A stretch of 64,000 nt of DNA from positions 310,001 through 374,000 of the forward strand of contig JAMKCF010000013.1 of assembly GCA_023634235.1 (NCBI GenBank), given 5' to 3'. This DNA comes from Pisaster brevispinus. Lineage: Eukaryota > Echinodermata > Asteroidea > Forcipulatida > Asteriidae. A program made the translations under genes and the position numbers. Of this stretch, positions 14,701-23,700 are shown piece by piece (position 1 is the first letter of the stretch; the number at the start of each line of letters is the position of its first letter). The notes beneath the pieces were generated by a model. That model had not been told where the DNA came from. It did not search any database and worked only from the letters and a program-made list of their open reading frames with translations.

Positions 14701-17700
14701 CATCACTCGTGATGGTCTAGTGACACAGCAAAGTTCCTCTGTCGAATATGATTTGGGCGTCTCACTTAGGGAATCTCTGAGCAAACAGAAAGGCAGCCTG
14801 AATCTCAGAAGCACCCGGCATACACACAACATTGCATTCAAGAGAACTTTGTGTGGGTGTACAGTATGAAAAGGTTGATTGACTTGGAGCGGGAAAGAGT
14901 ACATGTACATGCTGCCTCTCTGGTTTGATAAGAACATCCTGAACTCAGGGTTCTGTACCTAGATTGGGGGGGGGGGGTTGCTGAAGGAAGCAGGGGCATT
15001 GAAGAAGACTCTGATGTTATTAAGTTCTTTTCCTTGTTTTTCCTTGTTGGTTATGAGGGATCTAATGTGGGTACTGTTGATACAAATAAAAAAGTCAGCA
15101 GGAAATCTAGATAATGAGGCATTTTAGGTCAAGTCAATTCTTGTTCCTGTTTGCGGCCAAGGAATTTAACCCTAAAACATGTGTGTGTAAAATTTAGTAT
15201 GAATGAAGCAATCCTTGAGAATTTATTATTTTTTTTATCTGCTTTTCTTTCCAACGTGAGCCTGCCCTGTGGGAAGACTAACATCATATAAATAAACATT
15301 CAAGGTTTTGGCTAGAGGCCAAGGATTAAGGGGAACTATTGATTGAAAAGATACATTGTGAGCAGACAAAAGAAAAAAAAGAAGACATTGCATCCCGCCT
15401 CTCACAATGCTAAAACAGTATGGGTTGAAATTACTGGGGCGCTGTAAATAAAAACACAACAAACCTTGGTCCAGTTTCAGAGGAGCTCAGGACTCAGTTT
15501 CATAGAGCTGCTTAAGCAGAAAATATTGCTTAACAATTTTCTGCTCAGCAAAAATGAGCAGGATACCAGCCACAATTTGTACGTGTGACATGGTAGTTTG
15601 GCTGGTAACCTTATTATGGTATTTTGTTGTACTAAGCTACTTTTTGCGCTAAAGCAGCTCCATGAACTTTGCGTCATGCTCACCATAAAAATCTTGCCAA
15701 TAATTTGTTCCACTTCAATAATTTTGCACGTAACCCGATATAATGTTACCCCAAAAGATAATCCCTCGTTTTGGAAGAGTGCTTTTCAGATTTTTGTCCG
15801 CCTACATAATTTGTCTCCCATTTATCATTTAACAGTTTGACAGGTTGTCAGTTTAGTTTTTTGCTGTGATACAGTTTCAGTAAACACAAAATCATGAACA
15901 ATTAAAATTGTGGAACGAGTATTTTGTCTTGAATCCTATCCTCATCATTTGTGATTGTATAATCATCACCATTGTAAATCTCTGAAGGTGGTTACGACAC
16001 TTTTTTTTTTTTTTTTTTTTTTTTTACTAGCTTGAAAATTTGCCAACTTTTGGACATTGTTGCTTTCAGTAAACTCAAGTTTAACTTTGGTAGCTAGGCA
16101 TGGCAGTGTTCTCTCCTAACAGTGGTCCACTGGCCAAATTCTAGTAAAAGGGCCCGTCAAAATTTGCTCAAAGTGTTCCGGTTGGTTAGGTCAGTGTAGA
16201 ACTAGAAAAGCATCACTGTTTCATTTGAAGTGGACCAGCGAAAAAGCTGATGGACTGATGTACAGCCCACAAGCATCCGAAATGTTTAATTATTCAGTTT
16301 GTAGCTCTATGGTTTTACTGAACCAGCAGATTGGAATTAATATTTAACCTGTGACGTCATATGTTTACAAAAGAACCTCAAGCGTGGACTTCCTGCTGGC
16401 AGGATTTGTACACATGCAGCATTCTTCCATGCGGGCATGTAGATTACACAAAACAATTGTTATAAACTAGTTTCAGTATGAAAGAAACCTCTCTCTCTCT
16501 CTCTGGTAGACATAGGCATTTGCCCGTGGTCTCCTTAAATTGTACCCCGCTTGAATCACTGGTCCCGCTCCCACCACAGCCCGTCTTGCCAGTGCTGCTG
16601 CTTTGAGTTCGGTGGTATCACAACCTGACCATTCTCGGATGTTGTCTACCCAGCACATCTTTGGTTGGCTCACGGAATGATGGCATCCCTCTTGCACCCC
16701 ATCTAAAAAGAAACTGTCCACTCTCAAAACTTGTTCATTTCACTTCTTACAAGTCATGATTTTACATGGTAGTAAAGGATTAGAACAGCGCAATGTTTCT
16801 CTTATGACCAGTGTAGTGTCTTGCCTGCCATAAAAATGCCCAGGAATGCACAAGACAACTCATCTTGCAAGCATGCCTCATGCAAAGACTCCAGTTGACC
16901 ACCCTGCACATTGGCAACTGAATTATTAAAGAAGGCCTATGTCCTTTTCCTCTAGAGTAGAATTTAAGCTTCCACCATGTAAAGAGTGGATAACTGTCCC
17001 TAATGATGCCCTGTTGTTAGTATTGATTTATTCCTCAAATGGGGGTCTTCTTAGAAGCATACTAGAGAGCTTGTACAGAAGGGGGTGGGGGTGCTGCATT
17101 TAGCAGTCTCTACTTTCACTGTGAACCTTTCACATTCTAAGAATCCCTATCTAAAGTGCCTCTAGCTGTAAGGACCCATTGGTGGGTCAGTCAATAGGAT
17201 TAAAAGACATGGCCAGGGCTGATAAGAAGGGGAAGTGTTTGGTAACAAAAGCAGACCCATGATACAGTTGCCATCTGGTTGCATAACCTCTGCGGCCAGT
17301 GACCAGTGACCCACCAAAAGATGGAGATGGAATGCATTGTTGTTGGGAGGCCCTTCTGAAGGTTTTTTTTGGCAACAGGCCCTTATCTGTGGGTTTTGGC
17401 GGGAGAGAGTGGGTGGCCTCGTGATTAATTCAGCATCAGCAGCCCTGATCCTTCTGTTGTGGGTTTTTTTTTTTTTTTTTTTTTGGGGGGGGGTGTTATT
17501 ATCATACAATCATTTAGGGCCTTCAACCATTAAAATCTAACCATTAAAATCTGTCTGACTCTTCTGTATTGTCCATTATAATAATACTACTTTATTCAGG
17601 CATACAAAAATGGTTGTGAATGATAAAACTAAGCCAGCCTGCAATTAAACCCTTGCATAGGCCGCCATCGTGAATGCGCCATGCACAACTCTCGGCCAAT

Positions 17701-20700
17701 GATAAGTCTTCATTGACTTCAGTGAGGGCGCTGTTTGAGCTTGTGACGACACATGCAAGGCGTCTGTATGGTATCACGTGTGTTGAATGCATCAACACAG
17801 TTGTAGTTGTTTCACCAGATCTTACAAATCCCTGTGATAAAATAGTTTCACATAATTGGTTGACTCCTGAAAAATGTTAATCAAGAGTCAGGAGGGATTT
17901 GTTGGGAAGTCTAGAATTGAAACCAACAAGCCAACTAAAGGCAGTGCCCCCTTCAAAGGGCAAATTACCTTGGCCTGTCAGGACTGAAATTCTAGGCCCA
18001 GAGGTTGTTAGTTTCCATGCTTTGCTATGCCATGAGCTACTGACTTATGTCATGCCCTTTCCTCTGTGTCCAGTAGTTGGACTATGAAAACTGAAAGCAT
18101 TTCAACACTGTCAATAAACTATTTACTGTGGTGTGTGAACTTTGTTTTTTTGTTTAATTCAATGTGACTCTTGGAAGACAAAAGACCTTTCAAAGCTAAT
18201 CAGATTTTTGTTCTGATGATATGCCTGATGTTTTGTCCTTGTATGGGCAAAGCAGTTATGATGGAAATGTAAGTTTAGACGGAACAATTTCTTTGGGCAA
18301 CAGGGCAATGATGAGGGACATGGAGGCAATTTGCCTCCTTTGCCCCAGTGAAATATCAGGGCTGGGTAGGTCTTTCATCGTGGATCCATCTCTACTGTAG
18401 TACATTAGTGCATGATTAGTGTAGCTGTGGGCAGCATGGAAGGGTCTGGGTTTGCCATTATGTAAGAAAGTTGTCTGAGAGAGACTACATTGTAGTGGCT
18501 TATTCTTGTACAATCCGCACACAATAGAACAATCCTTTGATGTGTGAGGAGTGGATCACTCACCTTTGATAGGCCGTTTTTTTTCCCCCGGATACTAATG
18601 AGCTTGCAAATCTCCTCTTTTGTCCACAGAGATGAGCGTAGAACCAAGTTGACAATTTCTTTTATCTGTGTTTGTCAAGGATCTGAATCTTTGAGTGCAC
18701 AATACCATAGCCATCTCAATGGATTGCATACCAATGTGCTTAGAAACATTTTGTCAAGGGAAAAAAAAAATTAAAAAAAAAAACTTTACTTGAAAAAATA
18801 ACCCAAGCAAACTTGTTTAAGAAGCATTCCTCCCTTTTACCTTTTCCCTTCATTTTTTGTCTTTTGTGAAATATTTTGAAAGCCCAAGGGATGGGAAACA
18901 TTCAGACTTTTTTTTGATGTCTGCCTGGTGGGAAAAGCAATCTTCAGATATTAACATAGAAATCATTCTGTTTGATCTGCTTCTCTGACAGTGCTGAGGA
19001 TTGTGATCTTAAAAGCACTTTGAAATCTATACATGTAGCAAGGTCTCGGGGGATGGCTTGGACAGATAGAGCACCTTTAAACAACTCTTTGTATGAACTC
19101 ATCCATTTTTTATTATTTTTTTCCCCCCACCTCCAGGAGCGTTTCTTATACCCTACATCATCATGCTCGTCTTTGCCGGCATGCCGTTATTTTTCCTGGA
19201 GTTGAGTTTTGGGCAGTACGGCAGCAGTGGACCAATCAGCTGCTGGCGCTCGGTGCCACTCTTCCGAGGTAAGTCACTTAATTTTGACATTTTTGGGGGG
19301 TCTTTTTGTCTTTCTTGGCTGCTCCTGCGTGGTTCTAGGTAAGTCAGGTGCTGTTTCCACAAATGCTGTTATTAACCCTAACCCCCATTAGGGTCTCTCT
19401 ACATACCCTGCCAAATACAACAGAATGCAACACAGTTGAAATGAGAACCATGCCAAATGCAACAAAATGCAACAAGGGATATTGTTGCAATGTGCAGGCA
19501 TGCTGTTTGTGAAAGGACTGAGCAAGGGTGTTTGCCCTGCTAAATGCAACAGTATGCACATAAGTGTAATGTTTAACTGTTATTATACAGTCTTTTTAAT
19601 ATGATTTGAATTATGATTCTTACCTAATATTACATCATACTTCTCATTACTTTTCCCATAAAAAAAATATTTTGAAATACCGAGTTGTTCAGATACAATA
19701 GAAGCACCCAAACCTATATGAATTCACTTCACTTCTAAATGCAACAAATTCAGTCAAAGAATGACATCTGAGTTGACTGCCAAATGCAACAGATTACAAC
19801 AACTATTACTATTTGGTGCATATTGTTGCATTTAGCATGGTTAGGGTTAATGTACATTGTGGAAATGTATTGCAGGTATTCCTGGAATTAAATGGGGCCC
19901 ACAGCCATTGATTGTGTTGCCCCTAGTCTTGGCCTTGGTGCCCCTTCAAAAGTTCCCCATAGACTTTTAGGCCCCTATCAAAATCAAAAATGGCCTTGCC
20001 CTCACAAGATTTGTGTACATCGGTTACGGGTTGTAGTTGTGCTGGAAGACAGGGATCCAATTTAAAGATGGCTGTTGCACAAATCTGTATCAATTTTGAG
20101 TTTGATTATAAACGGACTCCTGAACTTATGTTGCCACTTTAAATTCTCTTAAAGGTGTTGGCTATGGTATGGTCATCGTATCGGCTCTGGTGGCAGTCTA
20201 CTACAACGTCATCATCTGCTACACCATATTTTACATAATAAAGTCCATGACAACGGGACTGCTCCCCTGGGTCGGCTGCAACCACGACTGGAACTCCCCA
20301 TTCTGCAGCACCCTGGTGCAGGACTGCCTGGACAGTAATGGCATTGTTACCCAGGAGAACGAGTGCATCCCAATCGCCAACATGACCAGCGCTGAAATGA
20401 TGCAGTACAACATCACGGCCGACGGAAACATTACAAACTACAAGGACCCTCTGATGCACCTCAGAGTCAGACCAAGCGAGGAGTACTACAGGTAAGCATG
20501 CATGATGACTCTTTCTGAGACATTTCTGTACTTGTAGTTGCATCGGGAAACGAAACGGATCAATCCTAAATGTCGTGGGGTAAACTCAACAACCAAGAGT
20601 CGAGGTTTTAGCCAGGATTTGGTAAAAGGTTGTCCAAACTTGCTGGAAATTTAAAAACTGGGTGTCCAAATTGTTCACTTACAGATAAAACAGGGCGTCC

Positions 20701-23700
20701 AAATTTAAAACAGGGTGTCCAAAAGATACCCAGAACGCCCTTCTGACTAACACTACACCAAAAGTTACATGGTCAGCTTAGGTACATACTCCCAGTAAGT
20801 TATGAGTGTCCAATTTATATAAGTAAAAAATGTACAAGTTATAACTTCAGATAAAAAGATATATACATATGTTTTGATGTGTGGGAACAGATCTGTGCTA
20901 CAGACTGAAGTTCTTGTACATACATGTATATTCAAACATTGGGACCTACAAACTGTAATTTTGTTTCCGTTGCAAAATTGTTCCCAGCACCAAAGTTTTT
21001 AATTTTCTTGTTTCCATCTTTCTTTACAGGCAAGGCGTGTTGCATGACTCAGGAGACATCTTTAGTTCTGGTTACGTGATCTGGCAGTTGGCTCTTTGTC
21101 TTCTCCTGGCCTGGTTCCTGGTGTTCATCTGCTTGGCTAAGGGTGTCAAGTCATCTGGCAAGGTGGGTTCCAGACACATATGATTTGCCTTCTGCGCTAT
21201 TATTTCACTCTTGACCAAAAAGGCAAATGCCTCGCATCGGCAAAGCTGCCGAAGATGAATGTAGATCTAAATATCTCCCGAGGACAAAATCTCCCTGATT
21301 GCAAGCTGTTAATGTTTCTGCATAGGCCTTGTGTATTGTGTTCAATGAATGTTTGACTAAGTTTACAAAGTTGTTTCTGCATGGAAGGCACTCTTGTGGA
21401 ACGTCCTCGCTAACAGTGCGGTTGAAGAGTACAGGAGAAAAATTAATTTTGTCTTATGAAACTGTTTCAATATTGAATCTGATAGATAAAGTTGTTTCTG
21501 TGTTCTTAGGTTGTATATTTTACGGCCATTTTCCCGTACGTCGTCCTCTTCATCCTGTTGATTCGTGGCGTTACGCTGGAGGGTTATATGGACGGTGTCC
21601 GGTTCTTTATCACTCCAAAATGGGAACTCCTCAAACATCCCAAGGTAAGCTTTAAAAAAAAAAAACACTAGGGATTTAGTTTTGAAATTGACTTGAAAGG
21701 AATAAACCAGTCATCAAAGAGTAGAAGTGTTTGGTAGTCCCAAGCCTTCTTTGGTAAAGTACTTAAAAAGTGGAAGGTAAATTCAGGCCTGTGATTGGCC
21801 AGGAATATTCCTGATTTCCGGATTTTTTTGCATAGACTATTCCACTTTGCAGTAACGGTTTCTTGAAAGATGCAAACTGACCATCGAGGAAAGAAAGAAG
21901 CACCCAACCCTTATTGTAGCGTCCAAATCTCTAGTTATTCATTTGAGGTGAAAGACCAAACTTTCATGATTTTTCATTTTTGTTTTTCCACACCGCAGTA
22001 GATCGTAGTTTCTACTTCGTAGTTTGATGCTCCACCGTTTCAAATGGAAATGTTAAACCAACTTTTTGTTTTTCCTCAGGTCTGGAAAGATGCCGCAGTT
22101 CAGATTTTTTACTCACTTAGTGCATCTTGGGGAGGTCTGATCACTTTGTCGTCTTACAACAAATTCCACAACAATTGCTTCAGGTAAGCACGTCAGACTT
22201 TCAGCCTATCAAATGCTATTCACATTGTCAGCTGTTGTCCATCACCCATTCTTTAATTTTTAGTACATGGCCTCTTCAGATTGCTTTACTCGAAAATGAG
22301 ATGACAAAATTTCGGAGCTTAATGCAATGGGTAACTTGGAATGCTTGGTGGCAGCAGACTTACCGGGTAAATTTCCATTGTTTACGTAGTTCTGAGCATG
22401 CGCATATTTCCGAGAGCAATGGATTCACCTGGTAAGTCTGCTGCCATCCAGTGTTACAAAAAGTCTCCCGTTCCCTTTCCACCCTCTTCAAAAAAGAAAA
22501 CTGTTTCTCCAGCCCATCTCTAGTTATCTAAAATTAATCTTATCAAAATGTTTCATTTCTATTTTTAAAATGTCACCTTTTTTTCCTGTCACTTGCAGGG
22601 ATGCAATGATTGTTCCTGTCATCAACTGCGCAACGAGTATTTTCGCCGGCTTTGTCATCTTCTCCATCATGGGCAACATGGCTCACGAGCTCAAAGTCCC
22701 CGTTAGCGAAGTAGTCGATGAAGGTACGTTACACACCCCTTCCTGGTTCCCCTCCTCTGACTAACAGTAAAAACAGCCCACAGTGTGTTAAGATTTAATC
22801 GGTAGTCCTCATGAATCGGAGATATTAATCCACTGTCGCCCATTTCATTTTACATTTTACAGAATTCGGCCTGGCCTTCATCGCATACCCAGAGGCTGTT
22901 GCACGCCTACCAATTTCCCCGCTCTGGTCCTTGTTGTTCTTTTTTATGCTCCTCACTCTGGGGCTTGGAAGTCAGGTAAATGAACTGAGAGAGGTGGTCC
23001 GATCCTTTTTTCTCCCCACGGGCCATTTGCTAACCCGTTTCTACAATTAGGGGACAAAACCGTTCATAGCATTATCCCATATTGTATATAACAATTTTAA
23101 AAAGATTTCATGAGAATATACAAATTTTTCATTTATTGAGAAGAATCTTCTCAGGTTAACTTTTCCAAGACTTGCAGCGGAAATTCTAAGTCTGACAAAA
23201 TGAGTCAGAGAGGACAAACTGGTATGAATGGTTTTATCCCAAGATTGTAGACTGTTCCCCCTCAGCAGGACGGCAGCGACATGATGATGAGGCTGTTGGA
23301 CATTGGACTCCACACAGAGCTGCAGTTTAGGGTAGGGTTATTCCGTAAGTATATCCAGAAATCAGGTTTCTGGAGGGTAAGGTCATTAATTGTTTGTGTT
23401 TACTTCTTTAAATAAAATAACAACACATGATGATTTTTCCCCATAGTACTTCACTATTGACAGTTGAGGCTTGTGTCTAGTTTTAAACTTAAACGACTGT
23501 GAAATTAATCCACAAGATTTCCTCTCTCCCCCCAGGTAGTAGTTAATAAGCAGGACAGTTCTTTTCAGAACTAAGTAGTCTCCTGTATTCCGAAATCTAC
23601 TCCGCGGCAGTAGACTACAGCACAGTAGATAAATGTATGGTGTTACCGTAAACTCAATGTACATGTACATTGCTACCTCGCACAGCTCTGTGTTGCAGTC

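Larger units (their letters stand above)
7745..19136 (+). other. SLC6 intron 2 (11.4 kb), no coding exon recognised
   Basis: A long intron between phase-1 exons 2 and 3. Beyond the listed repeats I see only AT-rich single-copy-looking sequence and homopolymers. No ORF here resembles a known protein except the retroelement remnant at 16510-16690. Confidence 0.75.

Noticed and set aside
19370..19390. Interstitial telomere repeat
   Set aside because: Only one to two CCCTAA units; better explained as the terminal inverted repeat of a foldback element.
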